DNA of 19,571 bases, taken from Blastocladiella britannica. Its lineage: Eukaryota > Blastocladiomycota > Blastocladiomycetes > Blastocladiales > Blastocladiaceae. The DNA lies in contig MU624869.1 of NCBI GenBank assembly GCA_025349905.2, positions 1-19,571 on the forward strand, read 5' to 3'. Below, piece by piece: positions 10,901 through 19,571 of the stretch. The notes below the pieces were generated by a model, which was not told where the DNA came from, ran no database searches, and saw only the letters and a program-made list of their open reading frames with translations. The position numbers were made by a program, and so were the translations under genes. Every line of letters begins with the position of its first letter. Position 1 is the first letter of the stretch.

Positions 10901-13900
10901 GGACGCGGTCACGGAGGCCAGTCCCCCACTTGCCGCACCTGCATCACCGTCGCTGCAGACACCGCCTCCTTCTGCAGCCGCTGCTGCCCTGGCATCATCG
11001 CCTCTTCGCGTGGTAATCGACTACACTCCCCTGACGCCACTCGACGAAAAAGTGGAGACGGCGATCCTGCCCACGCCTGCGACGAGTTTGGCTGGTATGG
11101 ACAGCTCGTTGCAATCCACCACGGACGCGGCCATGCTCGACAAAATCGCACTGCTCGAACGCAAACTGCAAGACCTCCAAGCAGCTCCCACGCTGGCAAT
11201 AACCGACACGCCCGCGACCCCCTCGAGCCCGAGCAAGCTGCGATTTGAACTGGAAGACCACAAGGCGCAGCTCGAGACGGAAAAGATGCGGACGCGGCGC
11301 CAGGCAGAGGAAGTGGAGCGCCTCAACGGCAAATTCAAGGAAAAGAACCTGCAACTCGCCGACTACGAGAGCAAGCTCCAGCGCGTCAAGTCGGACCTCG
11401 CGTCTCTGCAGCGCAAGACCGACCAGGCTTCCGAGGATTTCGAGTACCAGCTCCAACAAGAGCAGTCCTGTCGCCGCAAAGTCGAGCGAGAGCTGTCGGA
11501 ACTGCAGTCCAAGCACCGCGAGGAAACCGCGGCACTCAGACACACCCTCGAGTCACAGCGGTCGCTCTTGACGACCAAGGATCAAAAGATATCGCACCTA
11601 TCCGAGCAACTTGACGGATACTCCGTGTCGGCCGCCACCTCGCATGCCACCAATACGGCGGGCGATGTCAGCGGCGCCTCAAGGGGAGCAGCAGCGCCAG
11701 ATGGCTCAGGATTCACGTCCGTGGCGGCGTCACCCGCGTTCGGCCTTGTCTCTGTCAACCACGACCCGCCCTCCGCCATGACGCTTGCGCTTGACCGCAT
11801 CCTTGATCAGCGGCAGAGCCACACGGCGTCCGAAGAAGATGCGACATTACTGCGGCGCGAGCTCGATGACGCCCGCCGCATTGCGTTTGAGCGCGAGTCA
11901 AGGCAGTCCAGCGACCTGGTCATGTCGCGGCACGAGCTTGAACTTGCGCGCCAGCAAAACACGAGCTTGTCGGCGGCCATTCTCGCCAGCGAGCAAGCGG
12001 AAGCCAGGGCCAAGACGCGCGCCAAGGAACTCGAGTCGGACCTGGAGACGGTGCGCGAGCAGTTTAAGCAGGCGGATCGTCAGCTCGGCGCAGTGCGTGA
12101 AGAGCTGGCCAAACTTCAGCGTGAGCACGACGCGGTCGGCACGGACGCGCGCGCGCAGGCCACCAAGCTCGCCACGCTGTCACAGCTGCAAGCACAGCTT
12201 TCTACCTTGCAGCAAGAGCGGCTCGAGCTGACGGCTGAGCTCGGCCGCACCAAGCTTCAAATGACGCAGCAAATGACGCTGCTCAAGTCCGAGCTCCAGG
12301 CCCAGACCTCGGCATCGTCGGCGTCCATGGTTGCCGACGCGGCCCGATTCAAGGCCGAAATTGCGTCTCTGAGCGACCAGCTGGGAACAGCGACACGGGA
12401 CCTCCAGCGGTCTAAAGCGCGGCTGGTCGAGCTCGAGCAAGAGAAATTCGAGCTTGACGCGCGGTGCTCAAAGCTCGCCAAGCAGTGCGAGCAGCAGGCG
12501 GCAGAATTGAAGGAGGTTCGGAGCACGTGGGTGGACGGCGAGCAGTCCAAGTCGACCACGGGCCAGCTTCTTGCCAGTGTGCGCGCCGAAAAGGCGCTCG
12601 CGCAGTCACTGCTTGATGAAAAGGCAGACCTCGCAACCAAGCTCGAGAAGAAGCTGTCGCAAGCACGGGCGGACGAGGCGACGGCGCAAGATCTCTTGAC
12701 CAAGGCCAAGGCTGACCTGGCGGCCGCCAAGAACGAGCTTCGGTCCCAAGCGCAGGCGGTCGAGGCTGCTGCCGCCACGCACGCGCAGCAACAGACCCAA
12801 ATCGCCGAGCTGCGCCAACAACTCGCACAGGCCCAAGTTGAGCTGTCGGTCGCTGAGCGGAGTATCCAGTGCGGCAAGAAACTCTTGGAAGAGGCGATTC
12901 GCGAACTCGAGGCGGCCAAGGGACAATGCAGCGCACTCGAGGAAGCGTCGCGTGGGATGCGCCGCGCACGTGAGGATGCGGTGGCCGATCTGGAGCGTAC
13001 CTCGGGTGATTTGCGACGTACGGTCGAGTCTGCCTCGCAGTTCGAGCAAGAGTGCACCACACTCAAGGCACTCACGCAAAAGGCACAACAAGAACAGTCG
13101 CGACTCGAGGCAATCGTGCAGCAACAGCAAAGCCAAATGTCTCTGGTAAGTGGCACAAGGGACCAGCTGTCGTTCGAGTGCGAGAGCCTGCAATCCAAGC
13201 TGACGCAGCTCAGGCAATCGCAAGAAACGGCGCTGGAGGCGATTACCAAGGAACGAGAAGCTGCTGTCGAGCGGCTCAAGACACAGATCCGCAAACTTGA
13301 GGATGAGGGTGCGGGGAGCGAGCGGGCTCGGCGCAAGCTCGAGGCAGACATGTCGGATAGCGCCTCTCGACTCCAACGGGTCCAAGCCGAGCTCGCGACC
13401 GCCAAGTCTGCGCACGAGACCCTGCTACTGGACAATGCGGCCCAGCGGAAGCGTATTGGCGACTTGGAGAGGCAGGTTCATGTTGCCTCAGATGAGTTGC
13501 AGCTCGAAAAGCTGGCGCACGATGCGCTTCGTGTCGAGTATGCCCGTACCCAAGTCCGGTCGACAGCCGCGTCACCCATGCGCCCAACATCAGGAGCAAT
13601 TTCGGCCGCGCCTCAACGCGGTCTCAGCAGCTCCGAGAATCATGCGAGCGAAGAGCGCCTTCGCCACAAGCTGGTCGCTCAGCAGCAACAGGCCAGCACC
13701 ACTCTGGCAGCCATGTCGCAAGACCACCAAGAGCAGTTGCGCGAGGCGGCCATGAAAGCAGCCAGGCTCGAGGCGCAGGTCGAGTCGCTGACGATGCGGC
13801 TGGCACTCAAGGTCGAGATGGCGGCTGAGGCCGGGTCGCGCGAGGCGGAGCTGAAGCGCACCATTGCAGATCTCCGCAACCAGCTCAAGGACGCAGAAGA

Positions 13901-14654
13901 GGCGGCAGTCGCTGAGCGGTCGCGTGCGCTCGAGCGGCTCAAGGCCATGATCACGGACCTGGAGACCGAAAACCTGGCCAACGTGGCAACTCAAATGCGC
14001 GGCATGCTTGAGCGGTCGGCGCGCGATGCCATTCGCGAAGCACACGCAATGCCAGCCGAGCCAACTGTCGGAGCGGCAGCTGTTTCCGCCGTGCCCTCTG
14101 GTTCTGGCGCGGGCGGGGCCCCAGTCCACTTGCACGTACACTCGCCCAGTTCGCCATTACCGTCACCACGACAGCGTCCAAGTGATCGGGGAGAGATGGG
14201 TGACGACGAGAACGACAGCGAGTCGTCTGCCTACGTTCGCCGTCCACCCAACCCTCGGCGTCATAATCACAGCTACCGCCACCGTCACCACAAGGACGAG
14301 GACATCATAGATCATCAGCGACTCCGAGAGCGGCACACTGCACGCGAGGAGGCGAGTCGGCAGTCTCAGCGCGAGGTGAGTGCCAAAATCGCTTATCTTG
14401 AAGAAAAGATGCGACTCATGGTCAACCAGCCTCCATCTGCAACAACGACGCGAACTTATGTAGCTCACCGATCCTACGCGCCGGCAGCCCCGCCACCGCC
14501 CAAGGCTCCAGATCATGTTGGGGCTGCTACTCTCCGCCGCCCATCCATCCACGATACCATTACACGTCTCCGCGATCAGAATATGGCGCTGGAATCTAAG
14601 CTCAAAATCATGGCCTATCAAACGGACGTCCGCCACATTGCCAATTCAGTGTAG
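7915..14654 (+). CDS. Giant ankyrin-repeat and coiled-coil protein
   Basis: Exons are 7915-8463, 8529-8606, 8666-9304 and 9375-14654, giving 2181 aa. Residues 1-130 are Ser-rich and probably disordered. About five to six ankyrin repeats lie at ~138-330, with motifs GPLHYAALYGN, RTALHYLCIAS, GYTPIHYIIANND and RTALHLACETQLDNVVHRLVEHGADP. Residues ~400-1000 are acidic, Ser/Pro-rich and disordered. Heptad-rich coiled coil covers ~1043-1981, broken by a Gly/Ser/Ala linker at ~1171-1235. Near the end is a His/Arg-rich patch (~2050), a short helix and a conserved-looking tail (ITRLRDQNMALESKL). The architecture resembles vertebrate UACA or RAI14 in outline (ankyrin plus coiled coil) but is larger, and I cannot claim orthology. 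The three introns are phase 0 and start GTGCGT, GTACGT and GTCCGC; the third has an in-phase alternative donor GTGAGC at 9287. A cytoskeletal, centrosomal or ciliary scaffold role is inferred only from shape and from the CFAP44 neighbour. Confidence 0.85.
10617..10631 (+). repeat. Short CAG repeat (five units)
   Basis: Five consecutive CAG codons encode a Gln run within the disordered middle of the ankyrin/coiled-coil protein. This is a minor microsatellite. Confidence 0.7.
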
Positions 14655-14775
14655 TCCTCGCTCGACAAATTATTTATTTTGCTTTTGAATGGCGGAACGA
14701 AAGAAACAGCCAATTTTTATACAAAAAAAAAAAAAGAAAAATTTCAAAATATGAAACCAAAATGAGAACGAGTTT
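14655..14775. other. 121-nt convergent intergenic region
   Basis: The ankyrin/coiled-coil gene (+) and the UBE2Z-like gene (-) end here tail to tail. The region is AT-rich, with a 13-base A run near 14723 on the + strand, which is a U run in a - strand transcript. Both 3' untranslated regions must be very short or overlap. Confidence 0.7.
14673..14678 (-). terminator. Candidate poly(A) signal AATAAA for the UBE2Z-like gene
   Basis: AATAAA is read on the - strand, 97 nt past the TAA stop of the UBE2Z-like gene and 19 nt beyond the stop of the convergent gene. If it is used, the two transcripts overlap or nearly overlap. It is a short motif in AT-rich sequence, so it could be chance. Confidence 0.3.
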
Positions 14776-15216
14776 TTACTCAACAGAGCGGGAAGCACAG
14801 CGCCGCACGTTGCGAGCGTACTCGCGCTTTTGCTCGGGCGTGCCAAAGTGAAGCTTGGCGGCATCGGGGTTGCAGTGGCCGGTCGGGTTCCCGCGCGGTG
14901 GTTCCGTGAGAAGGCGCAAGAGTATCTGCAGATGGGAGGTGACGTCGTCCATGCGCGGGACGCTGTGGTAGAAAAAGTATCCGGTCGAGGACACTTCTGG
15001 ATGGTAGAACGGAGTGATGAACTGAATGCGAGCGCGGTGCTTTGGGAAATCCTTGTGGAACACGAGCCGCACTTGGAAGAATCCGCCCTCGTAGTTGGTC
15101 TCGGGCTTGCCAAAGAGCGTCGCCGTCCACACGTAAGGGCTGTTTTCCTTTGCCAGCTGCAGCTCCATCGAGTCGTCAAAGGTCCCGGACGCGGTGATCT
15201 GTCGGAACTGGCCCAT
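14776..15216 (-). other. C-terminal UBC-like (UEV-type) domain lacking the active-site Cys
   Basis: This is the part of the last exon of the UBE2Z-like gene that encodes residues ~272-417. The order of strands and motifs follows an E2 fold: W.A.LFGK..T.YEGGFF, then FHKDFP, HPE, a helix, NPDAAKL, and a last helix [13 protein letters not shown]. Aligning [11 protein letters not shown] with a canonical HPN....G..C motif puts Phe at the catalytic position. It should therefore be a ubiquitin E2 variant domain, able to bind but not to carry ubiquitin. Confidence 0.8.
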
Positions 15217-16464
15217 CAGGTTGTGGAAGATCAGCAGGTCAGGGTCCAGCCACTCGCTGCTTTGCGATGCAGCTACCCACGCCTCTGTTTCGGCATTGAT
15301 CCGGTCCTTGATTGCGTTCAGTCGGGTCGTGAGGTCCTTTTTTTAGCACATACATGTGTCAATATGCCGTATCGTCTCATGGATCCCTTCAACAAAAGGA
15401 AAATAATACCTCATAATCAAACGAGCCATCCATCGTGTTCCCAGAGCCCTCGAACGGCATGCGCTCGAACCGCTTGCCCTTGGTCACCAGAGGCATTTCG
15501 GTCTTGATTGTTTGCTAAAGGGCCACTCTCAAAATTGTCAATCACACAAAATCAAAAAAAAAGGAAGAAAAAAATTGAGGACATACAAGGTAGTTTTGGT
15601 AATAGCACATAAACAGGTACTTGGACGTGTCCTGGAACGCAACGTCAAAGTTATCGCCTGTAAAACCCTTTTCAATCACATCGCAGATGGTGACGCGAAT
15701 CGTCTCGTGCGCGATCTTGCGCTTGTACAATACCGCGAGCCCCGCATGCTCGGGCTTGATTTTATCGAATCCGGGCTCGTTGGTGAATCTGGTCAACTCA
15801 AAAAGGAATGAGATAGCTGCCACTTGCGTCCTTCAATCAATCACGTACGGATTCTCGCCCATGAGGGACTGGATGGAAATCAGCACGGACTGGATCCCAT
15901 GCGCATGGTTCCACATCTCACCAGGCTCGCCACGCCACGTGCCGAGGATCGAGAGGCAGACTTTGCCGCCAGCATAGAGATTGGGGTTGAAGCGGGTGCG
16001 GTTTTGGTTGGTCGTAGTGAGATCGGCCTTATGAATTTTGTTCAAGAGTCAGCGCATGAGCCAATTCAAATACAAGTTAAAGGAAATAAAAAGACACCTT
16101 TGGCGGCTCAATGGGGTACCCGGTCGGGAACACGAGCTTAAAATTGAACAGTCCGTACGCGTACGGCGTCTCGGGCGGACCTATACACTATCTTGGGTCA
16201 AGGAATCGATCATACATTATAATTGCCAAGAAAAGGGCGTGCGGACCGGTAATCAGCGCGTGCATGACCGTCAGGTCGTCCTCATTGTACGAGAGCTGGA
16301 ACTGTGCCTCTGGGTTGCGCTCAAAGTCGCGGACTACCTCAGAAAAAAAAAATGATTCATTAGCGAGGGCTCTTGTCCCAGTATGTCTTATAACCGGTAG
16401 CACTGGACGGTATAGGACTATACACACGCTCTTTGACTATGCGCATGGTGTTGTGGCTGGCCAT
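14776..16464 (-). CDS. UBE2Z-like ubiquitin-conjugating enzyme with a second, inactive UBC-like domain
   Basis: There are seven exons in transcript order: 16464-16428, 16333-16247, 16180-16098, 16027-15849, 15788-15587, 15514-15410 and 15336-14776, giving 417 aa. The first E2 domain (~7-230) carries UBE2Z family signatures: [33 protein letters not shown] with catalytic Cys at about residue 93, [29 protein letters not shown] and the tail [19 protein letters not shown]. Human UBE2Z is loaded by UBA6 with ubiquitin or FAT10. The ~100-residue N-terminal extension of human UBE2Z is missing. Unusually, residues ~272-417 form a second UBC-like fold ([29 protein letters not shown]) in which the Cys position is Phe (about residue 353) and the HPN Asn is Glu. 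It lies in the same exon as the UBE2Z tail. Exon 1 was joined so that the text reads RIVKELRDFERNP, the usual first-helix pattern. The ATG at 16464 sits in a strong ACCATGG context. Confidence 0.9.
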
Positions 16465-16528
16465 GGTGGTGTTGGCTGGAACGGTTTAATACGACGTCGA
16501 AGAGTATATTTTTTTTTGGTAAGAAATA
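16465..16528 (-). promoter_or_regulatory. 64-nt spacer between NAA15 stop and UBE2Z-like start
   Basis: Both genes run on the - strand. This spacer has to hold the NAA15 3' end and the promoter and leader of the next gene, or the two are cotranscribed. On the - strand it reads AT-rich with a run of nine A, then ends CCACCACCATGG, a strong start context. Confidence 0.5.
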
Positions 16529-19421
16529 TCAAGCTCGAGCGACCCATCCAAGTGCGTCATTGTGGATCCGCTGTGCGAGCTCCTCGGCCCGCGCACCGCC
16601 AGCGGATGCAATGAGCTCCCAGGAGTGGCTCAAGCGCTTCAACGAGTCGGCGCCCCACACTGAGCGCGGGTCACGGCCCAGCACCTCGCCCACAAGCGCC
16701 TCGGCGCGGTCGGCATTCCCGGACACGAGGGCCACGTGGGCGGCAGCCGCCACCGACGCAAGGAGCGGCAAACCAGTACCATCACCGCAGGAGCGCTCGA
16801 CAAAGAGCTCGTTCTGTGCCTCGACGTCGATCGCATCCGCGTCCTCGCCATCCAACGACAACAGCTCACGCACGCCCTTGACCACCAGGTCCCGCAGCTC
16901 GGACTCCACGTCCTCTCGCGTCTGCACTGCATGCACCAGTGCCATGGCACTCGCGTGCACAGTGGCGGCAGCGACCGCGTCGGCGCCCAGGTCCGAAACC
17001 GAGACCATCTTGCGCACGTCGCGCAGCGCAAACGCCCAGCTGGCCTGACGCATGTCGACCGCGAGCGCCAGCACGTGTGTCTCGATAGCCTTGGGCGCCG
17101 CCTGTTGGAGCAGCTTGACGATGGCGTGGGCGGCCTCGACCGGGTCAGAGTGCATCAAGTGCGTGAGGCCCAGCGGGTCGGCGTCGGGGATCGTGGACGC
17201 GCCGTACTTGTCCTTGTCCGTGTCTTTACCCTGCGCCAGCTCCTTCTTCTTCTTGGCAATCGCCTTCTTGGCCACCGCAACCGCATCCTGCGCCTCGGCA
17301 ATCTGCTGCACCAGGTCCGTATCCTGGTCGCCGCGCTCTCGGCGGTCAGCCAGCCGCAGGTTCTCGAGAATAGCGGCACGGGCGGTCCGGGTAAAGTACG
17401 GGTGCGCGCGCACGCGGTGCGCCCAGTCCACCATCTCCACGTACGCGCGCAGCGTGGTCTTGCGCAGCGAGTAGCTGTGGAAGTCGAACTGGTCGTCCTG
17501 GTAGTCGCGGAACGCGGCCATGATCTGCTCAAACCGCTTGAGCGCCGGTCCCGGGCGACCCGCGCGGGCGTGCGCGGCGCCGCTCTCGTACATGAACCAC
17601 TGGCACTGCATTTCGACCAGGTCCCGCAGCGGGTCGGCCATGTCCGGCCGCGCAAACAGCTTGATGGTCTCCTCGGCCTCGGTGATGCTGCCCGCACGCA
17701 GCATGTACTTTGTGCACTTGGTGTTGAGGTACCGGTCTTTGAGGTCGGTCTCGCGCATCGCGTTGGCCACGTCGCGTGCACGGTTCACGTCACCCGTATG
17801 CTTGATGATGCGCGCCTGCAGCAGCAGCAGGTCGGCCAGGGCCGTGGAGTTGCGGCTTGTGCCATCGGCTCCCTCCTCCTCCTGGTCGCCTCCAGCCGCG
17901 CTGATCGCCCGGCCAATGTGGTGCATTGCCCGTGGGTAATCGGCCAGGCGGTCGTAGTGCTGGGCCAGGAACATTTCGAGCCACATGGGCGCGTCCGCGG
18001 ACGCGGCGACGGCTGCGGGCGGGTCCGAGAGCAGCCGCAGCAGGTGGCGCTCAATGATGGGGCACTTGGCGGGGTCTTCGTACAGCGCGGTGAGGTTGGT
18101 GAGGGTAGACGGCACGCCGCGGGCCACGTTGGCCTCGAGGAACGCGGCCAGCCGCTCATCAAAGAGCTCCGAGTCGGCGTCAGCGGCCACCAGCAGCATG
18201 GCCTGCATGAGGTGCGATTTCTTGTAATCGTCGACCAGACCTTCCAGGACAATGCAAGCGCGCTCGCCCGACGCGGCAATCAGGCCCTCAATGTACCCGC
18301 GGTGGTCCGGGTTCTCGTGCAGCAGCTTGACGTACGCCTCCATGGCCGGCTCGTTGCGGCCCAGGCCCAGCAAGTACTCGGCGCGCTTCTCGCGCACCCA
18401 CCGCGGATCACACACCTGGCCCTCGATCGCGTCGAGGTTGGAGAGCGCCGCATCGAGCGCGCCCGACTCGGCCAGGACCTGGTTGCGGTACATGAGCACC
18501 TCCGAGAACTCCCAGTTGCGCGGCGGCGGGTGCGGCTTGTACGTGTCCATGTACAGGTCGAGGAACTTGAGCGTGAGATCAAAGTCTTCGAGTAGGTGGC
18601 TACCGACGGCGGCCGAGATCAGGTAGATGCGCTGCGGGGCGCCGCGGAACAGGCGGACCATGAAAGAGCGGGTGTGCTGTGATTCACATATTTTTTTGAG
18701 TTTGCTTTTTTTGGTCTACGCGTGTGAAATAATAAGACGTACACGATAGCCTTCGAAGTCCCGCAATGAGATTTGCATGATCGAGAGGTCGCGCAGGATT
18801 TGGACATTGTGCTGTGGGCAATGGGTACTTATGAGTTGGATCAACAAACCAAAAAGCAAAATCAACGAAAACGCATACCGCGTCAATTGACAGCGCCTTT
18901 TTGTAGCACTCAATCGCGTGCGTGTAGTCCTTGTCTTTGCGGTAAACCAGGCCCTGGATGTGCCAGACCATGTGCGACCCGGGGTCGAGCTGTGTGCCCT
19001 TGAGAGCCTCGTCGTAGGCCTCGGGCTTGCGATCGAGCTCGGACAGGAACAGGCCGCGCATCGAGTGCGACTCGCCGTGCTCCGGGAACTTTTTCAGGAT
19101 CGCGTCTACGTCCTTGAGGCCCTTCTTGTGCTGCTTGTTCTCGTACAGCTTGAGGGTGTTTTTGAACACGGCCGCGTCCTTGCCCGGTAGCGGCGGCTTT
19201 TTCTCCGGCGGCGCGTCCGGAGCCGGTTCCGAAGATGCGCCGTTTGCTGCAGGTGCTGCAGGCGTTTTGTTGTTGTTTTTGGTCGCGGTAGTGGACGCAG
19301 ACGCAGACGCTGAAGGCTTCTTGGCCGCAGCTTTGGCGGCAGAGGCGGCGGCGGCGGCAGCAGCAGCGGCCTTGTTGGTCGGGGCCGACGATGGCTTGGC
19401 GGGCTTGCGCTTTGGCGGCAT
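16529..19421 (-). CDS. NAA15: N-alpha-acetyltransferase 15, NatA auxiliary subunit
   Basis: Exons in transcript order are 19421-18879, 18811-18743 and 18676-16529, giving 919 aa (human NAA15 is 866). NAA15 anchors the NatA complex to the ribosome and positions the catalytic subunit NAA10, which acetylates Ser, Ala, Thr, Gly, Cys and Val N-termini after Met removal. It is a TPR-type helical solenoid. Recognisable segments are FKNTLKLYENKQHKKGL (~86), FPEHGESHSMRGL, NVQILRDLSIMQISLRDFEG, YRNQVLAESGALDAAL, FLAQHYDRLADYPRA, MQCQWFMYESG, DDQFDFHSYSLRKTTLRAYV (~597) and a Lys-rich stretch (~667-690) where the family has its basic linker. Residues 1-80 are an Ala/Lys/Pro/Ser-rich extension not present in the human protein. 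Both introns are phase 0, with donors GTATGC and GTACGT. The UBE2Z-like gene follows 64 nt downstream. The C-terminal third is Ala-rich and diverged, but its length is normal for the family. Confidence 0.95.
19336..19372 (-). repeat. GCN alanine-codon run in NAA15 N-terminus
   Basis: A run of Ala codons, mostly GCC and GCT on the - strand, encodes the Ala-rich part of the NAA15 N-terminal extension. Such runs commonly vary in length between strains; that is general knowledge and not shown here. Confidence 0.6.
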
Positions 19422-19571
19422 ATTCCTTTATTTTTTATGAGAGGACGGGTATGCACGTAGAATGTGTACGCGCTGACGAGAAAAGCGAATGAGAAAAAGG
19501 ACGCGGCCCTTTACCGCATCCAAATATTGTTGCTTTCTTCCGAAACTGATAATGCTGAACTCCGCTCCTCA
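19422..19571. promoter_or_regulatory. NAA15 upstream region
   Basis: These 150 bases show no coding exon. They should contain the NAA15 promoter and 5' leader, read on the - strand. An ATG at 19519 followed by CGG and TAA makes a two-codon upstream ORF 98 nt before the NAA15 start, if the transcript reaches it. The sequence directly before the start codon is AT-rich (19422-19440). Confidence 0.4.

Noticed and set aside
13147..13152. Perfect GTAAGT donor inside the last exon of the ankyrin/coiled-coil gene
   Set aside because: The frame stays open with unbroken coiled-coil heptads on both sides, and no fitting acceptor follows nearby. The introns here also do not use GTAAGT.
12257..13435. 392-codon Ser/Arg/Ala-rich open frame on the - strand
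   Set aside because: This is the antisense of the coiled-coil region of the ankyrin gene. The composition is what reversed GC-rich Glu/Gln/Leu codons give.
14776..15216. The C-terminal UBC-like domain as a separate gene starting at the Met at 15216
   Set aside because: The same exon continues upstream in frame into the UBE2Z family tail, and the intron before it joins in phase to the rest of the E2.
16334..16427. Alternative first junction of the UBE2Z-like gene (donor 16425, acceptor ending 16338)
   Set aside because: It is also in phase, but gives KERVVRDF instead of KELRDF. The latter matches the usual E2 first-helix pattern, so I chose donor 16427 and acceptor ending 16334.
16736..18595. 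619-codon open frame on the + strand opposite NAA15
   Set aside because: It is the antisense shadow of a GC3-rich NAA15 exon. Its translation is a Val/Arg/Leu/Gly-rich composition with no family match, while the opposite strand is clearly NAA15.
1..19571. Bacterial operon, CRISPR array, tRNA, rRNA or mobile element
   Set aside because: No direct-repeat arrays, cloverleaf-like sequences, terminal inverted repeats or transposase motifs were seen, and the genes are eukaryotic with introns.

Overview
This window is nuclear DNA from a compact, GC-rich, intron-containing eukaryotic genome. The organism is very probably a flagellated single-celled eukaryote, because the largest recognisable gene encodes CFAP44, an axonemal protein found only in lineages with motile cilia or flagella. 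The exons are GC-rich with strong G/C at third codon positions. The introns are AT-rich, short (about 55-94 nt) and often carry poly-T runs. A zoosporic fungus or an apusomonad-like protist would fit, but the sequence alone does not settle the lineage.

Layout. Five protein genes fill almost everything. Three lie head to tail on the + strand: (A) a two-exon orphan gene with a Val/Pro/Ala-rich repeat (387-1363); (B) CFAP44 in 14 exons, 1824 aa (1442-7800); (C) a 2181-aa protein in 4 exons with N-terminal ankyrin repeats, a long disordered middle and a very long coiled coil (7915-14654). Two lie tandem on the - strand and converge on C: (E) NAA15, the auxiliary subunit of the NatA N-terminal acetyltransferase, 3 exons, 919 aa (19421 down to 16529); then (D) a UBE2Z-like ubiquitin-conjugating enzyme, 7 exons, 417 aa (16464 down to 14776). 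Intergenic gaps are only 64-121 nt. The longest stretches without a gene are the two window edges, 386 nt on the left and 150 nt on the right.

All gene models were assembled by hand by matching reading phase across GT..AG introns and comparing with remembered family sequence. All 25 introns join in frame, and each coding sum is divisible by three.

Working together. CFAP44 belongs to the tether/tether-head complex of the inner dynein arm I1. NAA15 and the UBE2Z-like enzyme act in general protein modification. There is no sign of one shared pathway. The most interesting points are: the E2 enzyme carries a second, catalytically dead UBC-like domain fused after its normal C-terminal tail; the 5' splice sites follow GTNYG (mostly GTNCG) rather than GTRAG; and the ankyrin/coiled-coil giant has no clear known counterpart.
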